61,081 nt of DNA from an uncultured Lachnospiraceae bacterium (lineage in GTDB: Bacteria > Bacillota > Clostridia > Lachnospirales > Lachnospiraceae): contig CABSCP010000029.1 in the NCBI GenBank assembly GCA_902476265.1, positions 1 through 61,081 on the forward strand, written 5' to 3'. The first letter of the stretch is position 1. Each line of letters starts with the position of its first letter. The notes beneath the pieces are model-generated. The model had not been told where the DNA came from. It saw only the letters and a list, made by a program, of their open reading frames with translations, and ran no database searches. Position numbers and translations under genes: made by a program. Below, in pieces: positions 1 to 8,420 of the stretch.

Positions 1-103
1 CTGCCCACGCTGGCAAGTAAGACGAGCCCGCACTCCCCCGCCGCCCCGGTGTCCCCGGGGCGGCGGGGGAGTGCGGGCTTGTCTTACTTGCCAGCGTGGG
101 CAG
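1..103. repeat. 49-bp inverted repeat at window edge
   Basis: Bases 1-49 are the reverse complement of 55-103 except for one G-T pair (24 with 80), with a 5-base loop at 50-54. The inner part is extremely GC-rich. The right arm includes the last codons and the TAA stop of the minus-strand gene that ends here. It could serve as a terminator for that gene. Because an arm copies coding sequence and the repeat sits exactly at the window edge, a fold-back assembly artefact is also possible. Confidence 0.85.
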
Positions 104-359
104 TTGTGCCGGAGGGCGGGAACGTCAAACCAGTGATGGACATACTCTGATACTTGTCATTGTAGACAAGGGTTGCGATCGCGGGGACAAAACCGCCGTC
201 CTTGATCGGGCCAACCTTGTTATATACGTCCTCAGTGCAGGACATGGTTCCGGCTTCGCCGTTGCAAAGAAAGCTTACTTTGTAATACCTCTTGCCATTC
301 ATTTCAGTGGGATCAGGTCGACCCACGATTGTTACGTTTGCGATTGATGTAATCTTCAT
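84..359 (-). CDS. Small ssDNA-binding-like (OB-fold) protein of a mobile element
   Basis: This is a 91-residue protein with no signal peptide or membrane segment. It is rich in short beta-like stretches: a GKRYYKV strand near residue 23, then LVYNDKYQSMSITGL near residues 64-78. Length and strand pattern resemble the small ssDNA-binding proteins of filamentous phages and rolling-circle elements (gene V protein type, about 87 residues). That likeness is by eye only, and another small OB-fold is possible. A good ribosome site (AGGAGAAG) precedes the ATG. It is the last of three minus-strand genes reading towards the window edge. Its final codons lie inside the terminal inverted repeat. Confidence 0.5.
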   Translation of the reverse strand: MKITSIANVTIVGRPDPTEMNGKRYYKVSFLCNGEAGTMSCTEDVYNKVGPIKDGGFVPAIATLVYNDKYQSMSITGLTFPPSGTTAHAGK

Positions 360-412
360 GTTTTCTTCTCCTCGCCTTGTTCGGCTTTAATTTATAATTG
401 TTGATAAGTTGC

Positions 413-462
413 TATATGTATACCCATGGCGACGTGAGGGGGTGCGCCGCCATGGGGATATA
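413..462. repeat. Hairpin between the two minus-strand mobile-element genes
   Basis: TATACCCATGGCG (419-431) faces CGCCATGGGGATA, one mismatch, across a G-rich loop. It lies in the gap between the DNA-binding candidate and the ssDNA-binding-like gene. In small phage-like elements such hairpins can be replication or packaging signals; here it could equally be an mRNA processing or terminator structure. No T-run follows on the minus strand. Confidence 0.5.
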
Positions 463-468
463 CCGGGG

Positions 469-1305
469 TTACTGGGGCTTTGCAGGCTCGTCCACAAAAC
501 CAATTTCAAGCCGCGCGCCGGGCTTTTTGGACAAAAGATTGTGGATAAGTTCAAGCATCCGTTCTTCTTTCTTCCGGTAGTCATCCGCGCCGCGGATGAC
601 GATCATAATCGTTTTTGCGGGTTCAGAGGGTTCCGGTTCCGGGGCGGTTTCCGGGGACGCATCGTTATGAGCTGTGCTACCCGTTTCCGCCGAAGCGGTT
701 GCGGACTTATCCGGTGCGGGTGCAGACTTGTCCGGGAGCATAGCCGCAAGAGCCTTTTTAATTGCACGGCACGACATCTTAGGGTCTATGCTGGCGGCAC
801 CAATCTGGTCGTCAGTATAGGGCAACATCTGAGCTAGCTGGGACGGGCTGTAAGCACTGTAAGCATCCTTCAAAACGTACAGATCGGATTCCAGCGCCGG
901 ACGACAAAAGCGGCGAACGATAGCGATATAGTTTGAAACGGTTGACTTACCAATATCGTATCGGTCAAGCGCAAAATCGTTGATGTTGTCAGCGCCGAAT
1001 GTCTTGTATGCATCGTTTTCGTAAATCCAATACAAATGCGTTGCGATCTCAAAAAAACATTTGCTCGCCTTACCGAATCCGGCCTTAATGGCCTTGTCGT
1101 GTTTCTGGGCGGCCTGTACAAAGTCCTTTTCGTAAACTTTCACAGCGCCGGAAGCCGTCTCGGTGACTACGGGTTTATTCATATTTTTATCCATGTTTAC
1201 CTCCTTTTTGGGGGCGGCGGGGGATTTTGTCCCCGCCTTTTTGGTTGTAGTTGTCTTGATTGTGGTTGTGGTTGCTTTTGCAACGGGTTTTGTTTTTGCT
1301 GTCAT
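469..1305 (-). CDS. Putative DNA-binding protein of a mobile element
   Basis: The product is 278 residues and I do not recognise its family. The first 40 residues are Lys/Thr/Ala/Pro-rich and low in complexity. The middle (about 55-190) is helical and contains a stretch around FALDRYDIGKSTVSNYIAIV that reads like a helix-turn-helix of the type seen in ParB-like or phage regulatory proteins. A Pro/Ala/Glu linker follows, then a basic C-terminal helix. The start is placed at the ATG preceded by GAAAGGGGCAAAAA, 11 codons inside the longest frame. The next upstream gene uses the same ribosome site, so the two were probably inherited as a unit. Replication initiation or partition are guesses only. 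Confidence 0.55.
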   Translation of the reverse strand: MTAKTKPVAKATTTTIKTTTTKKAGTKSPAAPKKEVNMDKNMNKPVVTETASGAVKVYEKDFVQAAQKHDKAIKAGFGKASKCFFEIATHLYWIYENDAYKTFGADNINDFALDRYDIGKSTVSNYIAIVRRFCRPALESDLYVLKDAYSAYSPSQLAQMLPYTDDQIGAASIDPKMSCRAIKKALAAMLPDKSAPAPDKSATASAETGSTAHNDASPETAPEPEPSEPAKTIMIVIRGADDYRKKEERMLELIHNLLSKKPGARLEIGFVDEPAKPQ

Positions 1306-1345
1306 GATTTTTTGCCCCTTTCTTTTTTTGAATTTCAAGACCGAT

Positions 1346-1750
1346 TCAAACGCGGTTCGTTCTGATTACAACACCATCAGCAACAATATATTCATCTCCA
1401 CCCTCCGAATCCTGTAAAACATGTGAAACTTTTACGCGGCGGGAACGTTTTGCAATACGCCGGATTTCATCACGGCGTAAATCACAATCATCAGAAGCTT
1501 GAGGAAGTCCAAATACCAATTCTAAATATTGGGAAACGACCAGTTCTTCACGGGAAAGACCTTTGTTAATGATTTCTCGTTTCTCCTGATGCTCGATGTC
1601 CAAAAGGAGAGAAGATAAAGTCAATGTTCTTTCTGCCGCGCATCTTGTAAGGAAATCATCCTTGCCAAAAGCATTGCGATAACACACATAATCTTCACGA
1701 GCATCATTCGCCTGTAATTCAATGAGTTCAATAATCTGTTCTTTAGTCAT
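1346..1750 (-). CDS. Hypothetical protein, mobile-element cluster
   Basis: This is an unrecognised 134-residue, charged, mostly helical protein (MTKEQIIELIELQ at the start) with no membrane segment. The start is chosen because GAAAGGGGCAAAAAC stands directly before the ATG, almost identical to the ribosome site of the following gene 41 bp downstream. It is the first gene of the three-gene minus-strand cluster, and a perfect 14-bp palindrome lies just upstream. The C-terminus has short beta-like segments (DEYIVADGVVIRTN). No function can be given. Confidence 0.5.
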   Translation of the reverse strand: MTKEQIIELIELQANDAREDYVCYRNAFGKDDFLTRCAAERTLTLSSLLLDIEHQEKREIINKGLSREELVVSQYLELVFGLPQASDDCDLRRDEIRRIAKRSRRVKVSHVLQDSEGGDEYIVADGVVIRTNRV

Positions 1751-1777
1751 GTTTTTGCCCCTTTCAATTCGCGCCTG

Positions 1778-1791
1778 TCCAAACGTTTGGA
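1778..1791. promoter_or_regulatory. Perfect palindrome, candidate operator
   Basis: TCCAAACGTTTGGA is a perfect 14-bp palindrome centred about 35 bp upstream of the start of the minus-strand cluster. Its place is right for an operator of a regulator in that element; it has no T-run and is too short for a terminator. Confidence 0.35.
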
Positions 1792-1994
1792 ACAATTTGG
1801 AGAATGCCTTGTGTTTTATGTTTTGTAGCTTGTACCTTAGTACTCTTTTATTTTAAATCTTTCAGACCTGAGTGAACGATAAAAATATTGTTGAAAAAGA
1901 AGAAAAAGTGAGGTTTCCTTTGGTTTTATATACATCTATTTTTTGTTAGTCTATTTATAGAAAGAAATAAGAAAATAATGCAAAGAGGAAAATC

Positions 1995-2885
1995 ATGAGT
2001 AAGAAAAAAAATCGTGTCAGAGAAACGCTGATCGGATATGCTTTGATCGCACCATGGATTATAGGAATTTTGTGTTTCCAATTATGGCCGATTATTCAAA
2101 GCCTTCTGATGTCGTTTACCAATGATAATCTGTTAAATAATCCGTCTTTTGTCGGATTGGATAACTACGAAAGAATGTTTCATGATGAAGTGTTCTATCA
2201 GGCAACAAAGGTTACATTCAAATATGTATTTATATCCGTTCCTGCCAAAATTATATTTGCGCTGATTGTAGCATTGATTCTGAATATGAAGCTGAAAGGA
2301 ATTGGCATTTTCAGAACGGTGTATTACATCCCATCTGTTATGGGGAGCAGTATAGCGGTAGCTATTTTGTGGAAAGCGTTGTTTGTTAAGGATGGGGCAA
2401 TTAATTCATTACTTTCAAGTGTTGGTATAGAAGGGGTTGCATGGCTTGGGAACCCAAAGTACAGTTTGTTTACGATCATGTTGCTGAGTGTATGGCAGTT
2501 TGGCTCTTCTATGGTGGTTTTTCTGGCAGGGCTGAAACAGGTTCCGGAATCCTTGTATGAAGCAGCGAGCGTGGACGGTGCAGGAAGAATTGCACAATTT
2601 ATCCATATTACCTTACCGGGAATAATGCCTATGATGTCTTTTAACATTTTGATGCAGACCATTAATGCATTTCAAATGTTTGCTGCACCCTATACCATAT
2701 TCAATGGAAGAGGCGGTCCTTTAAATACCTGTATGCTATATGTAATTTATCTATATCAGCACGCATTTAAGAATTTTAATGTGGGTTATGCTGCTGCGCT
2801 GTCGTGGACATTACTGATTATGATAGCCGGTACTGCATTATTATTGCACTATCTCGAAAAAAAATTTTTAAGTTATGATAATTAG
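1995..2885 (+). CDS. CUT1 sugar ABC transporter permease (MalF/UgpA type)
   Basis: This is an inner-membrane permease of 296 residues with about six hydrophobic segments; the first begins near residue 12 (LIGYALIAPWIIGIL). The cytoplasmic loop EAASVDGAGRIAQF near residue 190 is the EAA motif that docks the ATPase. With the next gene it should form the heterodimeric channel for a carbohydrate delivered by the lipoprotein encoded downstream of the mannosidase. It is the first gene of an AT-rich operon and has an AGAGGAAAA ribosome site. No convincing promoter was found in the 199 bp upstream. No ATP-binding subunit is encoded in the operon. Confidence 0.93.
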   Translation: MSKKKNRVRETLIGYALIAPWIIGILCFQLWPIIQSLLMSFTNDNLLNNPSFVGLDNYERMFHDEVFYQATKVTFKYVFISVPAKIIFALIVALILNMKLKGIGIFRTVYYIPSVMGSSIAVAILWKALFVKDGAINSLLSSVGIEGVAWLGNPKYSLFTIMLLSVWQFGSSMVVFLAGLKQVPESLYEAASVDGAGRIAQFIHITLPGIMPMMSFNILMQTINAFQMFAAPYTIFNGRGGPLNTCMLYVIYLYQHAFKNFNVGYAAALSWTLLIMIAGTALLLHYLEKKFLSYDN

Positions 2886-2893
2886 GTGACAAT

Positions 2894-3760
2894 ATGAAAA
2901 AAGCTCATACAAAAAAAAATAAAATTTGCAGTAAAATCATCGTATACGTATTAATCAGTATACTTGGGCTTGTGATGTTGTATCCCCTTGTCTGGATGCT
3001 ATTTGCAGCAGTAAAGCCTTCCAATGAGGTGCTTAACAGCGCAAGGTTGTTACCGAGTACTTTTCACTTTGAAAATTTCGCATTGGGATGGAAAATGGTA
3101 AGGCCGTATACATTTACAAGATTTTTTGGAAATACTTTTTTCCTGGTTTTCAGCTGTGTTTTCAGCAGCCTGCTTATCAGTTTGATTGTAGGATACGCAT
3201 TTGCCAGGATAGAATTTCGGTTTAAAGTTTTCTGGTATAGCATTTTGTTTGTTACAATCATGCTTCCGGGTACAACAACACTGGTTTCAAAATATGTTAT
3301 TTTCAGCGATATAGGATGGCTGAACACTTATCTTCCCTTTATTGTTCCTGCTTTGCTGGGAGTAGGAAATGGAGGCGGTTTTTTCATCTATCTGGTGGCA
3401 CAATTCATCAAAGGAATTCCCAGAGAACTGGATGAAGCAGCTAAAATTGATGGTTGTAATACGATGGGGATTATTTTCCGAATTATCATGCCGCTTGCAA
3501 AGCCTTCTCTTTTTTCCGTAGCTATTTTTGCCTTTATGTGGAACTGGGATGATTTTCAAAATCAATTGATTTATCTGAATAAGGTGGATTTATACACAGT
3601 TGCACTTGCGATGAGAACAACCATTGACTCCACAGGGGCGGATAACTGGGGAGCAGTTATGGCCATGGCATTGTGTTCAGTAATACCGGTTATCATTCTG
3701 TTCTTTTGTCTCCAAAAATATTTCGTGGAAGGAGTCAGCACATCTGGCTTAAAGGGATAA
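2894..3760 (+). CDS. CUT1 sugar ABC transporter permease (MalG/UgpE type)
   Basis: A 288-residue membrane protein with six predicted helices. It carries the EAA loop DEAAKIDGCNTMGIIFRI near residue 180 and the conserved C-terminal end FVEGVSTSGLKG typical of MalG-type permeases. It starts 8 bp after the first permease and is followed 4 bp later by the alpha-mannosidase, so all three are co-transcribed. Its substrate is inferred from that neighbour to be a mannose-containing oligosaccharide; the permease sequence itself does not define it. Confidence 0.93.
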   Translation: MKKAHTKKNKICSKIIVYVLISILGLVMLYPLVWMLFAAVKPSNEVLNSARLLPSTFHFENFALGWKMVRPYTFTRFFGNTFFLVFSCVFSSLLISLIVGYAFARIEFRFKVFWYSILFVTIMLPGTTTLVSKYVIFSDIGWLNTYLPFIVPALLGVGNGGGFFIYLVAQFIKGIPRELDEAAKIDGCNTMGIIFRIIMPLAKPSLFSVAIFAFMWNWDDFQNQLIYLNKVDLYTVALAMRTTIDSTGADNWGAVMAMALCSVIPVIILFFCLQKYFVEGVSTSGLKG

Positions 3761-3764
3761 GGGT

Positions 3765-6700
3765 ATGTTGAGCTATGAAAAAAAGATAATTGCTGAAATA
3801 AAAAGATTACAGAACACCGTTTATGAAGAGAGCTGGGAAATCGGTGAATGGAAGGCAAAATGTGGTTATTATCAGGGACCTGGTAAATACGAGATGATTG
3901 ATGAAGAATGGAGGGACATTTCGGTTGGACAGCGTATCAGCACGAAGAATCTCACCGTTTTTCTGAAAAACAGAGTCATATTGGATGACAGCCTGAAAGG
4001 GAAAAAGGTTGTTTTGCTTCTAAAGGTAGGGGGAGAAGGGTGCCTTTTTGTAAATGGAGTTCCTTATAATGGTCTGGATTTCAACAGAAATATGGTACTG
4101 CTTACCGAATTTGCCAATGGGGATGAAGTGTACGAAATTGAAATTGAAACTTACTGTAAAGTAATGACAACCAATGGTGATGATGGATTTGGGGAAACCA
4201 CAATGGAAGTGGAGCTGGCTCAGACCAGACTGGCAGTAATAAACGAGAAGGCATGGGACTATTACTTTGAAATTAAAGCAGGATTTGACTTTATCTGTGG
4301 CTGCAAAGAAGATTATACACGTGGAAAAGTGCTGAAACTGATTTATGAATCCCTGTTGAAACTGGATTATTCTGATAAATGCCGTTTGAATGAAAGTTTT
4401 ACAACAGCCAAGGGATACTATATGGAGAAAATTGCGCCGTATAGCATGATTAAAATACCGGAAACCGTTCATTTTGCAGGCCATTCCCATATTGATGTAG
4501 CCTGGGTATGGCCATTAAAGGAAACCATTCGGAAAGTAAGCCGTACTTTTTCCAGTATGCTGCGTTTGATGGAGCAGTATCAGGAGTTTAAGTTTAGCCA
4601 GAGTCAGCCGGTATTATATGAGATGGCTGAAAAATATTATCCGGTGCTATATGAACAGATAAAGGAACGGGTGAGAGAAGGCAGATGGGAAACTCTGGGC
4701 AGTATGTATCTGGAACCGGATTGTAACCTGATCAGCGGGGAGTCATTTGTACGACAAATTTTATATGGAAAGCATTTCTGGAATAAAAAAATGGGATCCG
4801 ATTCAAATGTTTGTTTTCTTCCGGATGTATTTGGATTCCCGGCATCAATGCCTCAGATCTTAAAAAAAGCAGGGACAGAATATTTTTTTACAAGTAAGCT
4901 GACTTGGAACGAAACCAACGAATTTCCTTACAGTGTTTTTAAATGGAGAGGTCTGGATGGGACAGAAATTTTGGCAGGGATGATGTCCATGTGTACAAAA
5001 AACGGACTGGACATTTATAACGGTGATGGTTCTGCGAGCGGAATCCGAATGTCTCTGGATTTATTTAAAAATAAGGAAAATACAGATTCGGTTCTGTATC
5101 TTTACGGCTATGGTGACGGAGGCGGCGGTGTTACAAAAGAAATGCTGGAATCATTGACCAGATGTGATAAAGTTCCGATGACACCCGGAATTGAGCTGGG
5201 AACGGTACAGCAGTACTTTGAAAAATTGGATCAGAAAGAAAATTATCCGGTTTGGTCCGGGGATTTATACTTTGAAAAGCACAGAGGAACTTATACAACG
5301 GCGGCAAATAACAAGAAAAACAATCGCAAAAGTGAACTTTTATACAGGGATGCGGAGATACTTTCCGTATTCCGGTATCTGGAAACAGGGAAATTTCAGA
5401 AGGATAATTTGAAAGAAGGCTGGAAACTGATTCTGTTGAACCAGTTTCACGATATTCTTCCCGGAACCAGCATCGGTGAAGTATATGAGAAAAGCAGAGA
5501 GCAGTATGAACGAATTCGTGAAATCGGCGAAATCTGTATCCGGGGGAACCTCAATAAAATCAGCGAGCCGTCCCTGGATACGATAACTGTGATTAATACA
5601 CTTTCCTGGGATAGAAGTCAGGTGGTTGAGATTACACAGATAAACGGGAAGGGACTTATAAGGGAAGACGGAGTATTTCCGGAACAGGTTCGAAAGGAGG
5701 ATGGAACGCTTCTTTTTCTGGCGGAAAATGTGCCTGCAATGGGGTGCCAGGTATATTATCTGACCGAAGATGTTCCGGAGGCAGAAAGTATCCGCAGATC
5801 ATCCATACAGGAAATGGAAGAGGGGTATCGGATTCATACACCCGGCTTACAGGTTTCGGTTGGGAAAAATGGGGAATTATCTTCCGTATACGATGTGGAA
5901 AATGGCAGGGAAGTTCTGCAGGACGGAAGAACTGCCAACAGATTAAAGCTGCTGGAAGATATACCGGTAGAATGGGGGGCCGCATGGGAAACGACAACAA
6001 AGAGAGATGATAAACCCTCGCCGGAGGCCGTTGATCTGAAATGCAGGATTAAGGAAGAAAACCGGCTTTATACTGTAGTGGAGACCAGGCGCATGATGCA
6101 TCGATCTCAAATCAGCCAAGACATTATAATTTATAATCATAAACCGTTGATTGAATTTAAAACTACGGTGGACTGGAATGAACATCACAAAATGCTGAGA
6201 GTGGAATTTCCCGTAAACATCCATTCTCAGACGGCAAGAGTCGATATCGCTTTTGGCAATACGGAATATCCCAACCATACCACAACCAGTTATGACGAAG
6301 CAAGATTTGAAGTCTGCGGCCATAAGTGGGGGGATGTTTCGGAAGGAGGATATGGCGTTGCATTGCTTAATGACTGTAAATATGGTTATAGCATTCAGAA
6401 TTCCAATCTGGAACTGAGCCTGCTTAGGAGCGCTGATTATCCATCCGGCAGTTGCGACAGAGGGACACATTCTTTTACCTATTGTCTATATCCTCATGCA
6501 GGCGGGATCAGGGAAGGAAAAGTCGCACAAAACGGATATGAACTGAATGTACCGCTGTTCGTTGTGAACGGGAAACCGACGGGCCCAAAGCGCTCCTACT
6601 TTCATATAGACAGCAGTAATGTTGTAATTGATACGATAAAGAAAGCGGAAGAGGGAGAAGACATTATTCTGAGATTATATGAAACTTATAATACAAGAGA

Positions 6701-6851
6701 CATTGTGAACCTCAGATTTACTTTTCCTGTAAAGAAGTGTACGGAAACAGATCTTCTGGAGCATGAACTGGATGAAATGCAGATAAATGAGGGAACGATT
6801 ACATTTACAATCAATCCTTATGAAATTAAGACTTTCAGGATTCAAGTTTAA
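3765..6851 (+). CDS. Alpha-mannosidase, glycoside hydrolase family 38
   Basis: This 1028-residue protein hydrolyses non-reducing alpha-mannosyl residues, from host N-glycans or yeast mannan. Residues 1-230 form the N-terminal beta domain. The catalytic domain then opens with GHSHIDVAW (His240, His242 and Asp244, zinc ligands in the family). The nucleophile is expected to be Asp354 in FLPDVFGF. The region after about 640 matches the C-terminal beta-sandwich part of GH38. Length is normal for bacterial GH38. There is no signal peptide, so it should act in the cytoplasm on imported oligosaccharide. It sits between the permeases and the binding protein in one operon. Confidence 0.95.
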   Translation: MLSYEKKIIAEIKRLQNTVYEESWEIGEWKAKCGYYQGPGKYEMIDEEWRDISVGQRISTKNLTVFLKNRVILDDSLKGKKVVLLLKVGGEGCLFVNGVPYNGLDFNRNMVLLTEFANGDEVYEIEIETYCKVMTTNGDDGFGETTMEVELAQTRLAVINEKAWDYYFEIKAGFDFICGCKEDYTRGKVLKLIYESLLKLDYSDKCRLNESFTTAKGYYMEKIAPYSMIKIPETVHFAGHSHIDVAWVWPLKETIRKVSRTFSSMLRLMEQYQEFKFSQSQPVLYEMAEKYYPVLYEQIKERVREGRWETLGSMYLEPDCNLISGESFVRQILYGKHFWNKKMGSDSNVCFLPDVFGFPASMPQILKKAGTEYFFTSKLTWNETNEFPYSVFKWRGLDGTEILAGMMSMCTKNGLDIYNGDGSASGIRMSLDLFKNKENTDSVLYLYGYGDGGGGVTKEMLESLTRCDKVPMTPGIELGTVQQYFEKLDQKENYPVWSGDLYFEKHRGTYTTAANNKKNNRKSELLYRDAEILSVFRYLETGKFQKDNLKEGWKLILLNQFHDILPGTSIGEVYEKSREQYERIREIGEICIRGNLNKISEPSLDTITVINTLSWDRSQVVEITQINGKGLIREDGVFPEQVRKEDGTLLFLAENVPAMGCQVYYLTEDVPEAESIRRSSIQEMEEGYRIHTPGLQVSVGKNGELSSVYDVENGREVLQDGRTANRLKLLEDIPVEWGAAWETTTKRDDKPSPEAVDLKCRIKEENRLYTVVETRRMMHRSQISQDIIIYNHKPLIEFKTTVDWNEHHKMLRVEFPVNIHSQTARVDIAFGNTEYPNHTTTSYDEARFEVCGHKWGDVSEGGYGVALLNDCKYGYSIQNSNLELSLLRSADYPSGSCDRGTHSFTYCLYPHAGGIREGKVAQNGYELNVPLFVVNGKPTGPKRSYFHIDSSNVVIDTIKKAEEGEDIILRLYETYNTRDIVNLRFTFPVKKCTETDLLEHELDEMQINEGTITFTINPYEIKTFRIQV

Positions 6852-6899
6852 ATCAGCAAAGGATACCATAAAAATTTTATAATATAAGGAGGAAAAAAG

Positions 6900-8264
6900 A
6901 TGTCTATGAGAAAGGTCGCAAGTATTTTGCTGTGTGGTGTAATGACAGTATCTTTGCTTGCAGGATGCAGTTCCGGCGGGAACGAAGCGGACAATCAGGC
7001 TGCGGGAAAAGGAGAGGGGCAGCAGGAGAATGGGAAAGCGGAAGAGCAGGAGGATGCGGGGACCTCTGATGAGGAACAGGTTGAACTGCGCATTTCCTGG
7101 TGGGGAAGCGATGCCAGACATGAAGCAACTCTGAAAGCGTTGGATTTATTCATGGAAAAATATCCGAACATCAAGGTTTCTGCTGAGTACCAGGGATTTG
7201 ACGGATATCATGATAAACTGACAACTCAGATATCTTCCGGAACGGAACCGGACGTATATCAGCTGGACAATAACCAGTATTTTGCGGGCTTAGCGGCAAA
7301 TGATAAATTAGGCGATTTAGATCCGTACATTGGTAAGGAACTAAAACTGGACGACTATCCTGAAAGTGTTTTGGTATGGGCACAGTATAATGGAAAACAG
7401 TATGGAATTCCTACCGGTCTGAATGGATATTTACTCAAATGGAATAAGAATATTTTCGATGAAGCAGGAGTAGCATATCCCACAGATGACTGGAGCTGGG
7501 AAGACTTTGAAAAGGCGATGCAGCAAATTTATGACAAGACAGGCAAGTATGGAATGGTTGAGCCCGCCTGGAATATATCTACAACCAGAGCACGGCAGAA
7601 TGGGCAGTGGCTGGCAACGGAAGACGGAGAACTGCTTGATTTTTCAGCTGAACTCTCGAAATCTTTTGAACAGTATAATAAGTGGCGTGAAACAGGTGTG
7701 CTGCCGCCGCTGGATCTGACCGTAGGACAGGAATCACAGCAGGATAATTTGTTCCTGAGTGGCGACGCAGCCTGCTATATTGCTCCGATTGCGCAGTTTG
7801 CCCAGGACCATGCAGCTATGGCGGATGGGACAGAGTTAGGCGTTTCCCTGATCCCCGGAGCCAAAAAGAACGGCGGTTCTTATGTAATGGCATCCATGCC
7901 CTGGACACTTGGAAAGGGTTCCAAGCATCCGAAGGAAGCGGTGATGTTGATTAATTTCCTGATTAATGATCCGGAAGCAGCTAAGATTTTAATGACGGTA
8001 AGAGGGGTTCCGGCTCCGGAATCTGTAAGAGAAATTATTACACCTTTGCTGGAAGGGGATGCGCTGATCACTGTGGAAGGTGTAAACTTGTTGGTTGAAA
8101 ATACGAAGAGAATTGACTATGAATGGCTGGTGCCCGGTACCGCAGGTATGGAAAATACAATTATGGATGAACAGTATGCGACAGGATACGGGCAGAAAAC
8201 ACCGGAAGAAGCAGCTAAGAAGGCATACGAGACAATTCTTGAATCTGTGAATAATGCAAAATAA
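6900..8264 (+). CDS. Sugar-binding lipoprotein of the ABC importer (family 1 SBP)
   Basis: A 454-residue extracellular solute-binding protein. The N-terminus is a lipoprotein signal with LLAGC at Cys23, followed by an acidic, Gly/Glu-rich tether (about 25-60) and then a typical periplasmic-binding fold (LRISWWGSDARH, KYPNIKV, GTEPDVYQLDN). It captures the sugar and passes it to the two permeases at the start of the operon. An ideal AAGGAGG site precedes the ATG, fitting the high expression usual for binding proteins. It is placed after the mannosidase rather than next to the permeases. Confidence 0.93.
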   Translation: MSMRKVASILLCGVMTVSLLAGCSSGGNEADNQAAGKGEGQQENGKAEEQEDAGTSDEEQVELRISWWGSDARHEATLKALDLFMEKYPNIKVSAEYQGFDGYHDKLTTQISSGTEPDVYQLDNNQYFAGLAANDKLGDLDPYIGKELKLDDYPESVLVWAQYNGKQYGIPTGLNGYLLKWNKNIFDEAGVAYPTDDWSWEDFEKAMQQIYDKTGKYGMVEPAWNISTTRARQNGQWLATEDGELLDFSAELSKSFEQYNKWRETGVLPPLDLTVGQESQQDNLFLSGDAACYIAPIAQFAQDHAAMADGTELGVSLIPGAKKNGGSYVMASMPWTLGKGSKHPKEAVMLINFLINDPEAAKILMTVRGVPAPESVREIITPLLEGDALITVEGVNLLVENTKRIDYEWLVPGTAGMENTIMDEQYATGYGQKTPEEAAKKAYETILESVNNAK

Positions 8265-8420
8265 GGTAGTATCAGATATTTGTTTATATGGTACAATATT
8301 CTGCAGATAACGGCAGAAATAAGGATGATGGTCATTGCCGGTGCGCGGACGGGGCAGTGGCCATTTCCTGTCTTGATCGTAAGATATGATCAGGTATCAT
8401 ATAAAAAGGGAGAAGTATTT

